From: Adiantum capillus-veneris
Taxonomy: Eukaryota; Streptophyta; Polypodiopsida; Polypodiales; Pteridaceae
Assembly (NCBI GenBank): GCA_014529385.2
Contig: CM043956.1
Span: forward strand, 87,531,721-87,595,720
DNA length: 64,000 bases
Direction of reading: 5' to 3'
Made by a program: the position numbers and the translations under genes. The notes beneath the pieces were generated by a model, which had not been told where the DNA came from, made no database searches, and worked only from the letters and a program-made list of their open reading frames with translations. Below are positions 46,081-55,672 of the stretch, in pieces (positions within the stretch are counted from its first letter, which is position 1; each line of letters opens with the position of its first letter).

Positions 46081-48019
46081 CCATTCCGGCCCAGCCAATT
46101 CTCTCTTTAGAAACAACTACGGCTCTATCAACAGTTTTGGCAAAGCAATTGCCTTTTGCAAAAAGACAATTAAGCAGAGAGCAATAGAGTTACAACTGTT
46201 ACTTGCAAAGAAAACAGGAAACCTCAACGGCGAATGCCAATAAGCATCTTGCTTATTTCCTTCTCTTGCACATCATTAATTTTTCCATGCATTGACCGAG
46301 TATGCATAAAATGGGGCCACATTAATTGGCCAGGCATTATCACAAATTTTTTCAACCTATGCACGGCACATACTCCGAGGCGATACCTTGTCGCCCGGGA
46401 GGACTCCAGCTAGGAGGGGGGGAGGCATTCTCAAATGCGGAACCAATAACAGAAACAACAAAAAAGGGCATGATTTTCGACTATTTTAAGGGTTGTTGTT
46501 TGATTGCGAAATTTTCTGGAGTAACCCAAGTACATATGCCCTTATACAACATGTATCTATAGGTATATGGGGCCAAACGCCAAATCAAGCCCTAGGTGTG
46601 TGTATATAAGTAGAAATAGCCATTTTTCGGACAAAATATTGGTAAAACAGAGAAATCCGGCCATAAAAATTGCATGTGAGTGTATATAATGTTTTGCGAT
46701 GATGTTTGTGATTTATTATGATTTTTGGGGATTTTCTGGGTTTGATTTGCTATTTTCCTTTTAATATTGCTAATTTTCGGTAGAAAAACTTCAAAAATAC
46801 AAAAAGCAGGTGAAAAACGGTCGTAATGAAAAAAAAAAATGGGGATGATCAGTGACTATAGGAAAACCTATGGTACAGTGGGGGTGCAATTATGAAACTG
46901 GAGCGGAAAGCGTGTTTTGGCCAAGTTTTGAGCGAAATGTCAAATTTCTGGTAAACAGAGCAAATGGAGTCCAAATCAAGAAATTTTTGAGCCTAAACCG
47001 CATCTCGCAAGAAGATAGGAGCACATGTCAAATTTCATGAAAAGTGGTTCGGGGACCTCCATTATAAGAAATTTTCACCTCATTTTTAGCTCATTCTCAC
47101 TATTGACTTTGTGGAGAGAGCTTCTGCCACCTAGAGCGGACCGACCTTCCAGCAGCTTCTACGACGCGTACAACTACACGACAAGCTCCACACATGAGAG
47201 GTAGGCTAACCACCTTGAGCTTTTCGTGCACGTTTGTCATTATGTCGCGAAAACTAGCGTAGGGGTCACACACAAAGCGGGCTGTAGAGACCTACAAGTA
47301 GAGACGGCGGCCTAACGGCTAACTCGAAAGCAACAAGACTTCATCGGCAGCTTACCCTAGCCTAGGAGACCAGTCCTGGATGTCCAAAGGCAGTAGAAAA
47401 TCATCGGAAAACACCCTAATTCCTAGAAACCCGCAAGAGGCCACCAAATGGGAAATCGACGAAACGGCGACCAAATGCTACCAAAATTCATGGGTAGGAG
47501 CATCTCGACATGCTCGACAAGTCTATGTGACCCACATGACCAAAAAGTGACCCGAGGCGGTACTAAACTTCAGAAACGGCATCAGACACACAAAGCGTCA
47601 AAGTGCTCTTGCGTCCAAACCACAAGCCCGTTTGCCACCAAACTTCACGAGCGGCATTCCTAGACCATCAACAACCAAGTCCTATGGTGGTAGACCACCA
47701 CAAATCATCGAAGGTATGTAAACGCAACCACGGGTGCTTCTAGAGCGACAAATTGCCAAATGAAGCTCCGGTGAAGCCAAAGTCGACAAAAACCATACGG
47801 CAAGGATCCCCAATGGATCGGGAAGCGATGGAGACCAACATCAAGAAATTTCATCGCCAAAAAGCACTCCAAAAGTCAGAAAACGGCTCGGAGGCTCTGA
47901 AGTCCACACAGGGAGTTATTCTCTATCCATTTGACTTTTTTGTTGAAATTAGGCTCAAAAGGGACTTAGGGGGACCAAGGGCAAGCACAGGGAGCACCAT
48001 CCATGAAAAAATCACCAGG
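46081..48019 (+). other. Non-coding stretch of element A between pol and the palindrome array
   Basis: It contains the internal polypurine tract near 46413 and AT-rich text. From 47100 it is a more GC-rich part with no convincing frame. Short frames (for example 47753-48097) have no family features. Confidence 0.6.
46413..46424 (+). promoter_or_regulatory. Internal polypurine tract
   Basis: GGAGGGGGGGAG, the same 12-mer as the 3' tract at 52249-52260. It lies downstream of pol and upstream of the extra ORF. It could prime a second plus strand or mark the 3' end of a shorter ancestor. Confidence 0.6.
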
Positions 48020-48897
48020 AGACATTCTACGCGTAGGATGTCTCAAGGGCACTTTTGGACACAGACTCCAACATTTTTCATCATACACATTTTCTGAATG
48101 ACATTTACAAGCTATCCACCAAGTCTCATCACATTTGGACCAAATTTGACCTCATATGCATGAAAAAACGCAAAGTTAGGGCATAGAGGCAATAATGGGC
48201 CATAGACCTACCAAATCTTGTCCAAATCCCATGCAACTTGCACAACACATTCACCAACACATCAACAACCAATCTGTGTGGTCAGAAGCAAAAAATGATG
48301 AAAAAGACATCCTACGCGTAGGATGTCTATTTCACTTTTTTGACCGGAAGGGGATGTTTGATCATTCCAGATCCAATCACCTCATCATCAGGAGCTCATA
48401 TATCAAGTTTGAAGCCATTCTAATCACTTTTGGCCCCCAACACTATCAAGATACACTTTTTGAGCCCAAAAACACCACACAAGCCCTTACAAGCATCAAT
48501 CCTTGTCCAAATTCAAATCCAAGAGCATGGCTATGTTCCATAGGCCAAGGACTACCCACAGAACAAGTTTCATGTCATTTTGATGAAAAAGACATCCTAT
48601 GCGTAGGATGTCTCCAGCATAATTTAAGCTTTCTGTGCAAAGAGTGACATCATGGGAGCCAATACCATGGTGCAATGAGCCCTTATACCAATTTTCAACC
48701 CATTTGGACATCAATTGCTACCTATGATGGACTTTCTACCCAATTTGTGACCTAAAGCCTGAATCAACCCAAAAATCCACTTTTTGATATCCAAATCTAA
48801 ATCCAAGCATATAGCCATGTTCCATGAGCCATGCACTACAAGCATGCCAAGTATGAACCAACTCTGATGGAAAAGACATCCTACGTGTAGGATGTCT
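48020..48897. repeat. Four palindromes at 285-bp spacing in element A
   Basis: Sites at 48020-48043, 48305-48328, 48590-48613 and 48874-48897 use half-site AGACATCCTACG. The second is perfect; each of the others has one change (CCT to CTT on one arm, TACGCG to TATGCG, CGCG to CGTG). Intervals are 285, 285 and 284 bp. The text between is only weakly similar (GATGAAAAAG before the site; AATCCAAG with CATGTTCCAT.GGCCA or TTCCATGAGCCA). So the dyad is far better preserved than the unit. The last site ends just before the extra ORF. Confidence 0.9.
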
Positions 48898-48919
48898 AGA
48901 TGAAAATTTTTGGCCAGAT

Positions 48920-50335
48920 TTGCACCAAGGAGTGTTCAAAGACACTGAAGGCAATGTTATCGAGCTACCAATGCTGCCGCGAGAACTCAATGAGTTCGTA
49001 CGACGCAAGATGGCCGGATACTTGGAGAAGATTGATCTCCACAACTACTTTGAAGCAATACCGGTAGGGGTGGACATCAAGAGAGTCTGGGAGTTTGTGA
49101 CAACCATCAAAGAGGATGGAGTGGCCAAAGTAACAGATCTACAAGGCAGGCCAGAAACAGAGATAATCATCACTGAGCAGGTTGTAGCAAATGCACTAGA
49201 CCTCTCCAACGAGGGGGATAGTGTAACTAAAAGAAAGGATGAGGTCAAGGTGTACAATGAGAAGAAAGGGAATTACACCTTTGAAGATATTGCCAACCCA
49301 AGAGTGGCAATCATGAGCCAGTTATACAACCAATACTTCCACATGTGTACGAAGAGGCCACAAAAGTACAGAATGCCGCCAGGTGCAATTGCTACGACAT
49401 TCACTTGGGCAATGACGAAAGGCACCCCAAAGATAATCAATTATGCGGCATATATACATGAAAACCTAGTAAATATGGGTAACAAGAAGCCGACCTATAT
49501 AGTGCCAGGAGAACTAATCACCAAGGTGATTTATGGAGCACTACACGTAAAGGGAAGGTGGCCTGACCCCCCGTCTTAGAACGACTGGCTGAGGCTAAAA
49601 GAAGACAAGGAAGACGAGCCTCAAAGAGCACCAAGGGTGGCTACAAGACTGAAAAGACGGCTAGAGACGGTTCAAGAGGAGCAGCCAAAGCAAAAGAAAG
49701 GGAAGAAGGAATTTTCCCAAGTGCCTGCCAAAGAAACAAGGTCGCAAAAAACGGCAAGATTAGAGAGGCTGATGGAGAGATTCCAAGCAGAGAGAGCCCT
49801 CAAGGGTGATTTAAGTGAACTTTGGAAGCCTTCTCTAGAGTCAATGTTGGGATCATCCCGAAGAGTGCAAAGAGACAGATTTGAGGACTATATCAAGAAT
49901 TTTGAGATTCTTGATGCAGCATCAGAGAATATACCGCATGTCCCTTTCACAGAGGAGGAAGTACAACAAATACGACAAAAACTGCTAGATGAGCAAGAGA
50001 GCCAAGAAAGAGAAAGAAAAACTAAAGCATACAGGGATTTAAAGGGCAAGCCTACATCCCTACCGGCCAGCCCTAAACCCATCCCACAGCCCTCACCACC
50101 GCCCTCACCACCTCCTAGCAGCCCTCCACCAAAAGACAAGGAGGCTGAAGACAAAGCTAAAGAACGGCAAGGAGGAGAGCAAGAGCAGAGTCAGGAGCAA
50201 AAGCCAAAGGAAGAGGCTAAGCCTTGAAGTGAGAAAAAGGAATTAGAAGATTCTTATTACGCATTTTTGGACCTGCTAGCTGCAGGATACACGAAGGAAG
50301 AAGCTGCCACAGTCGCATTTGACTTGGCGAGGACA
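48920..50335 (+). pseudogene. Extra ORF of element A, N-terminal half
   Basis: The frame is open upstream of 48920 and no ATG is obvious. Residues about 1-220 look globular: RKMAGYLEKIDLHNYFEAIP, RVWEFVTTIKEDGVAKVTDL, IIITEQVVANALDLSNEGDS and PGAIATTFTWAMTKGTP. This loosely resembles the N-terminal domain of some plant transposon ORFs; the similarity is weak. After TAG at 49577 come a basic stretch, a helical part, and a Pro/Ser run (PKPIPQPSPPPSPPPSSPP near 50080). TGA at 50225 and a slip near 50330 follow. It is in sense orientation, in the place where env-like genes sit in some gypsy elements. No signal peptide or membrane segment is visible. Confidence 0.65.
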
Positions 50336-52208
50336 GGGTCAGATGCAAGGCATCAGGCTAGTGGAATTAAAGGAAATTGCCATAGATATAGTGGACCTGC
50401 ACCCGGCCTCCAAAGACTGGGACGTGGTGATGACAAAGCTAACCGGGTTGCGAGTGCAATCCATGGCTTCAGAAAAAGAGATGACAGCTCTCAAGGCCAC
50501 TGAAGTAAATATTAAGATGGAAGTAGACGCTCTGCAGGGACAAAGCCAAAGGCAAAAGGAGAGGAAAGCTGAGCTACAGGCCAGCCTAGCAAGGGCACTA
50601 CAAAGCTGCCAGGCAATGGAGGAAGCAAATCAAGCAGCCGCAAAAAGAATGCAAGTAGTTGAAGAAGAATGTCAGCAGCTCAACAAATCACTGCTAGATG
50701 CCGAGAAGGAAAGAGGTAACTTGACACTACAGCTGGCAGAAGAATCTAAAGAAGTAGAAGCCATGAAAAACGCCAAGGAAAGGGCGGAGATAGATTAAGA
50801 AGCAAGCCAGGATGAGGTCCTTGAGCTCAAGGACCAGCTCAAAGTAAAAGATCAGACCATCCAGAGGCTGCGAGCATCACCTGCCAGAGTCAAAGCTACT
50901 AGCTCGACTCAAATCACGACTAAGAGTCAACTCTATGAAGAACAAATGCAAGAACTTCAGAAAGAGCTGACTCTAGAGAAAAAGTAGAGATTGATGATGG
51001 CAGAAGGATCTATCGTCATGCAAACAAGAATGGAAGAAGAGCAGAAGGCCCTGCAAGAGGAAGTAGAAAGCATGAAAGGAAAGCTCGAGGAGGCAGAGAG
51101 AATAAACGCTGAATTAAATGACCTCCTTGTGAATATGGGCGAAGAAGCGGAAATGGAAAAGCAAAAACTCATGAGGCAAATTGAGGAGTTGAAAGGATAG
51201 CAAGCAGGAGAGCCAGAGAGCACAGGGCCAGCAGCCAATGAGGGCATTGACCTAGAAAATTTCACAGATCCGGTGGACACGCCTATGCAAGAGGAAATCC
51301 TAGAAGGATCCTGTCAAGAGCCATAGGATCTAACACAGGAAGAGGAAGAAAAATTGCGTAAAGCAATAGAGGTGGAGCTCAGAGAGACCACAAAGGAAGC
51401 CTTGGAGTGGGAGCAGAGGGTTTTCAAGTCTATGACCATTCAGAAGATCGACGCCAACAACCTCAGGCGTGAGTGGCTACAACCCTCTCTCCCATATCCA
51501 TTGCTGAAATATGAGGCATCTACCATAAACAAGTGGATAAGAGAAGAGCCAACCCTACCACTTTACAATGCAGATACCTCACAACCAGAAGGGGTCAGGC
51601 TCATTGTTGATTCTCAGCTAAAGTGGAGGAAGGCCTGGCTTACAAAGTACCCACAATACCTAATCCACTTGGTAGAGGCACCGAAAAATATCAGAGACAA
51701 CCTCAGCTTTTGTCCTCTACCAAGGATCAGGACATAGAAAGCACATGAAATCTTGCAAAGGAGCCAACCCACTTGGCTGAACTACCCTAAGCTGCCGGGC
51801 TTGAAGGCAGGTGAGAGAATAAGTGTCCAATACATGATGAAAACCCTAACGGGCACCATAAAGTTGTTCACTGGCTCACCTGACCTTACATGCATTATGA
51901 TGAAGAAAATTTGCAAAACCCTCTTAGCAGTGTTTGAGACTTTCAGGCCAGGCCAGGTGACCGACAACATCTTTTTCTTCCAGGATACTTACATATGCGC
52001 TTATGATCTGTCTGGTCAGCCTTCCAAGGAGGTGATACATGCACTATATCAAAGGATAATGTTTCTACCATCCTATCACCTCCAGGCTTTTGAAGAAGCG
52101 TTCTACACAGGATTCTTCACAATAAACACTGACATTTTTGGCCCGACAATGATGAACCTGCATGCAAGATACGAATCACTGCTAAAGATGCGAGAAACAA
52201 TACGATAA
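50319..52208 (+). pseudogene. Extra ORF of element A, coiled-coil and C-terminal domain
   Basis: One frame with five nonsense codons (TAA 50796, TAG 50985, 51198, 51324, 51735). 50319-51200 is a long heptad-rich coiled coil (QRQKERKAELQASLARALQS, LNKSLLDAEKERGNLTLQL, EEVESMKGKLEEAERINAEL). The last about 270 codons are globular: WLQPSLPYPLLKYEASTINK, YPQYLIHLVEAPKNIRDNL, TIKLFTGSPDLTCIMMKKIC and NIFFFQDTYICAYDLSGQP. No family is recognised. It ends 50 bp before the 3' LTR. Confidence 0.65.
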
Positions 52209-52248
52209 AGAAGCAGATCAGCGGCCATGTCGGGGACGACATGAGCAA

Positions 52249-52260
52249 GGAGGGGGGGAG
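52249..52260 (+). promoter_or_regulatory. 3' polypurine tract of element A
   Basis: GGAGGGGGGGAG ends directly at the first base of the 3' LTR. Confidence 0.92.
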
Positions 52261-53190
52261 TGTTAGAAGCTGGACACACCCCACGACAACTAACTACTCG
52301 GAGGATTATTATTTTTGTAATTATTCATTGATTGAGGAAAACCTGATTTTTCACCTTGTAAATATTGGGACTTACAGAAGTTTCCAGATTGTATCCCAGT
52401 TTTGATAGTTAGATTGAGTAGATGGTTGATTTTGGAACTTTAGGGTTTGAGAATTGTAAGGTATATATACCACTTTTTGACCTTAATAAAAAACCTTTTG
52501 TCATTTTTTAAAAGTTTTGAAGTGTGTGAGTGAGCGTACTGTGTACGAGAGAGAGTGTGAGCTTCATCTTGACGCTATGTGTGCACCGGTGGTCGAAATC
52601 GAGTGCGAAGAAGTGCAGCGTGTTGCCCCCGACGATAGCTATGCGCCGATACCTACATTGCATGTGTACGGTCCGGTTTTGCGAGCTGCTTCTACGAGCT
52701 TCGTCTGGTGTTTGGGTGAGAATACGTTGTCCGATTTTGCATTGCAACATATCCACGCGTTCACATTGAGTAGAACTACACATTAGGCACTTTAGATTTT
52801 GGAAACGAAGACCTGCAGATTTTGGCCAGACATCCTACGTGATTTTGCACCGGGTGTTTTAGGTTGGGATTTTGGTTCATAGACCTTAGGGAGAGCGACC
52901 TATTGGTATTAGTAGGGTCTCCTTCAAGTTCTATGGTGTTTCGAGATTGTTTGATGGGTGTTTGGCTCTAGAAAGCGTTGTAGGAAGTTTCCTCTTATGC
53001 ACTCTTGAAGGCTGTGACTTAGACAATTGGTAGAGACCTTTGTAGGAATTAGTTAGGAGTCGATCGAGTGTAGGTTGACACCTTATGCTTGCTTCCACGC
53101 ACTTGAAGGTCGAGCTTCGTCCTTAGCTGACATTATATGTTAGGTGATTTCTCGTTGTGCTGACGTTCGTCACGGCGTATCCGGCCAACA
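52261..53190 (+). repeat. 3' LTR of element A
   Basis: 930 bp, TGTTAGAAG to CCGGCCAACA, colinear with the 5' LTR except for the 122-bp duplication and scattered substitutions. It has a partial palindrome site AGACATCCTACGTGA at 52828. Confidence 0.95.
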
Positions 53191-53195
53191 TTCTC
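53191..53195. other. Right target-site duplication TTCTC of element A
   Basis: Identical to 31614-31618. Confidence 0.9.
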
Positions 53196-53229
53196 CTCAT
53201 GATTTTTTTGTTGCATGGATCATCCATCC

Positions 53230-53868
53230 ATTATTTATATCAATTGGCCATTTTCCTTTTTGATATAAACTCTTTGACATGAGAGTAATTTATGACCCAT
53301 GATCTATCAGCACAATGTATGGCTCTTCTAAGTCTTTTGAAGTCGTGGGTCAGCAGCTTGGACAAATAACTCTACCCATTTTGGTTTCAATGATCGCTGC
53401 TCTCCTATACATAGCTGCTCAAATTTCTTTTCAAATTCTTGTAGCAGCTCTTGTGTAGATAAATCCTTGTTTTTCTGTTGGATCCACTTCATAAAACTCT
53501 ACTTAGTTACCCTTTGAGAATCTTCAAGGAAATACTCCTCTTGTAATGCCTTTTTAAAATTCTGTCAGTTTGGTCCTTGTGCAGCTTATATGTCCCCAAT
53601 TCCTAAGCTCTCGCATGACAATCAAGTGGAAACCTTCAACTGCTTCATGATCATCAATCCCATTATCCTCCATGGATTGCTCATAAACTTTGCAATATTT
53701 TGAAACATCTCATTCTTCAAACCGCTGTAATTTTTATGTTACTTCTTGTCGAGCTTTCCATATCTGCTCATGTAAATTGTTGTTGTGCAGTCTATTGTTG
53801 CTGCATGTAGGAAGCAAATTGCTGCATCGCTGCTTCTTGCGGTGTAGTCATCTTTCTCTACTAAATTT
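53230..53868 (-). pseudogene. gag-like fragment, minus strand
   Basis: A minus-strand ATG near 53852 gives MTTPQEAAMQQFASYMQQQ. In other frames come MEDNGIDDHEAVEGFHLIVM and FMKWIQQKNKDLSTQELLQE with EFEKKFEQL. These are the features of a gypsy gag core. At least three slips and several stops. It abuts the next gag on the same strand, so two different elements are juxtaposed. Its 3' side was cut by element A. Confidence 0.6.
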
Positions 53869-53879
53869 TCCCACCCTGG

Positions 53880-55015
53880 CTCAGTTTCACGTCGGGTTCA
53901 TGGCGGGTGTTCTTTTGGGGACAAGCACGGTATGCATGCCCTTGCTCATCGCACTTGAAACAACGGTTATCCTTGAGATAACACTCAAGCTCTTCAAAAG
54001 AGAGTTTATTTTTGCCTTTATAAACTCCCTTCTCTTTAGCTTTGTCAGAGTTGCCCTTAGGAGACTTTTGGACATTGTCCTTCCCCTTAGGCTCATTGGA
54101 ACCCTTGTTTTCTGTGGGCTTAGAATTTCTTTTAGCCCCCGTTTGGAAATTGATTCAAGAGACCACCATAGTATGGTGTATAACCACCGATATGGTGCGT
54201 GGCCTTTGGGAGTTGACATACTCTACCATTTCTTCAGCTAAGCCCGCACAAAATTGTTGCTTTTGCTCTCCAAAATCCAACTTTTTAAAGATAGTGTCTT
54301 TGAGTTGTAGGTCCCAAAACTTGTCTACATATTTGTGAATGGATTCGTAAGGAGAGAGCTTTAAGCTTCGCCATTCGGTGAGTACTTTGTCTTTGGCATC
54401 GGTGGCCAAAAACTACTTCATAATGGAAGCTCTTAAAGCTTTCCATGTTTGTGGAGCTTCACCATTGGCCCGTAGGCTAGACCACCATTGCCTGACGGAC
54501 TTTTGAAAGTGCGTAGCTACATGGCGTAGCTTACAGGACTCCTGAAGCCCTCATCTCCAAACGCCGCATCGAATTGCCGACGGATAAAGGCCAAGACTTT
54601 GTCCGTAGCACCAAAAGTGCCATCGTAGGTAAGGAAAGAGATGCTCTTCCCTCCCTCTTTGAACTTTTTGAGCTTGGATGACCTCTTCCACGTGGCATAG
54701 GATTTCCTATGGCCTCTTCTTTTTGATGGTTCAAAGGTTGCACCATCACTTTCTTTAGAAGATGAGAATCTGAGGAAGATGGAGAAGAAGGTGACCTCTT
54801 TCTCACCTTTTTCTTGCCTTGATCTTTGTTGTCTTCACCATCACTTTCATAAGAGGAAGAGAATGAAGAAGACGGAGAAGAGGGTGTCCTCTTTCTCGCC
54901 TTTTTCTTCTCTTGCTTTTTGTCATCCCTCTTTGAAGTATGGTGTGGAGAAGTATGCGATGGTCTTCTCCGTTTTGGAGGTGATGGAGAGCAATACTACC
55001 AACCATTTGTAGCAA
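53880..55015 (-). pseudogene. gag of a minus-strand gypsy element (D)
   Basis: The N-terminal part (55015-54420) is basic and decayed. KVLTEWRSLKLSPYESIHKY and KLDFGEQKQQFCAGLAEEMV (54409-54155) form the gag core. After a slip near 54150, NKLSFEELECYLKDNRCFKC and CDEQGHAYRACP give a CX2CX4HX4C knuckle (about 53970-53930). It follows its own primer site and LTR at 55057-55672. Protease and pol are absent. Confidence 0.75.
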
Positions 55016-55056
55016 GCTTGAGAAACTTTCTTCTTGAGCAAGAAAACAGAAACCTA

Positions 55057-55067
55057 CCTTGATACCA
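55057..55067 (-). promoter_or_regulatory. Primer binding site of element D
   Basis: Minus-strand TGGTATCAAGG, one base past the LTR end. It begins like the complement of tRNA-iMet (TGGTATCAGAG). Confidence 0.6.
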
Positions 55068-55068
55068 A

Positions 55069-55672
55069 TGTAACATTTAATGCACTAGTAACTTGTGTGT
55101 AGCAGAAATTGGTAGCATAGTGAGTATTTCATTAAGAACAAGTTCCTAATGAGCATAGAGAGAGTACTTAAATTGAGAAAGCAACCTAGCAATTTACACC
55201 TAGCTAATTTGGCATTGACAATACTTGAAAAGAGAGAGAAATAGAACAATTGACAACAATTGAGGACCGGATTTACATGGAGCCAATCCCCCCTCCATAA
55301 AGGCTTTGTATTATAGCTTCTCCCATCAAAGGAGAATTTTGTACAGTACAATTCTAGTGTTCCTTGACAAAACTAGTTGGTGCAAAGAAAATGGAAGCTG
55401 CATGCACCAAATTATGCTTGAAAAACACACATAGTGTCCCTAGCCTCAGTCCCAAGACCTCACACACCTTCAAAATGGTGAGAGCTAGCAGGAAAAGAGG
55501 ATACATTGAGAAGAAGAAGAGGTATATCTTACAAGAAAGAAGTATTCTCCTACATAATCACTATAATTGCATAGCTTAGCTTAATAATTAGCATGGTCTT
55601 GAAATCTCACAGCATCACTATGCAAGTTCAGGAGAATGCAAGCGCACTCTTGTCTCTCCACTCATAGTTACA
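55069..55672 (-). repeat. 5' LTR of element D
   Basis: On the plus strand it begins TGTAAC and ends GTTACA, a perfect inverted hexamer, 604 bp. It sits immediately beside the minus-strand primer site, as a 5' LTR should. The second LTR is not in the window. Confidence 0.65.

Larger units (their letters stand above)
31619..53190 (+). mobile_element. Complete 21.6-kb Ty3/gypsy retrotransposon A
   Basis: Two LTRs start TGTTAGAAG and end CCGGCCAACA. The flanks carry TTCTC on both sides. A tRNA-Asp primer site follows the 5' LTR and GGAGGGGGGGAG precedes the 3' LTR. Protease, RT, RNase H, then integrase is the Ty3/gypsy order, and tRNA-Asp priming and a YMDD RT fit the Athila/Tat branch. Extra parts are a long palindrome-bearing leader, a second protease-like domain, an internal polypurine tract, a second palindrome array and a roughly 1,100-codon ORF before the 3' LTR. 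All genes carry stops or slips. A 2-kb insert lies in the leader. Confidence 0.92.

Noticed and set aside
48195-48647. 150-codon frame containing KDILRVGCL and KDILCVGCL
   Set aside because: The repeated peptide is just the palindrome read in one frame. It appears on both strands, and the text between is not protein-like.
49888-50154. Antisense Gly-rich frame
   Set aside because: Complement of the Pro-rich hinge of the extra ORF.
48920-52208. Calling the extra ORF an envelope gene
   Set aside because: Position fits, but no signal peptide, transmembrane segment or cleavage site is visible.
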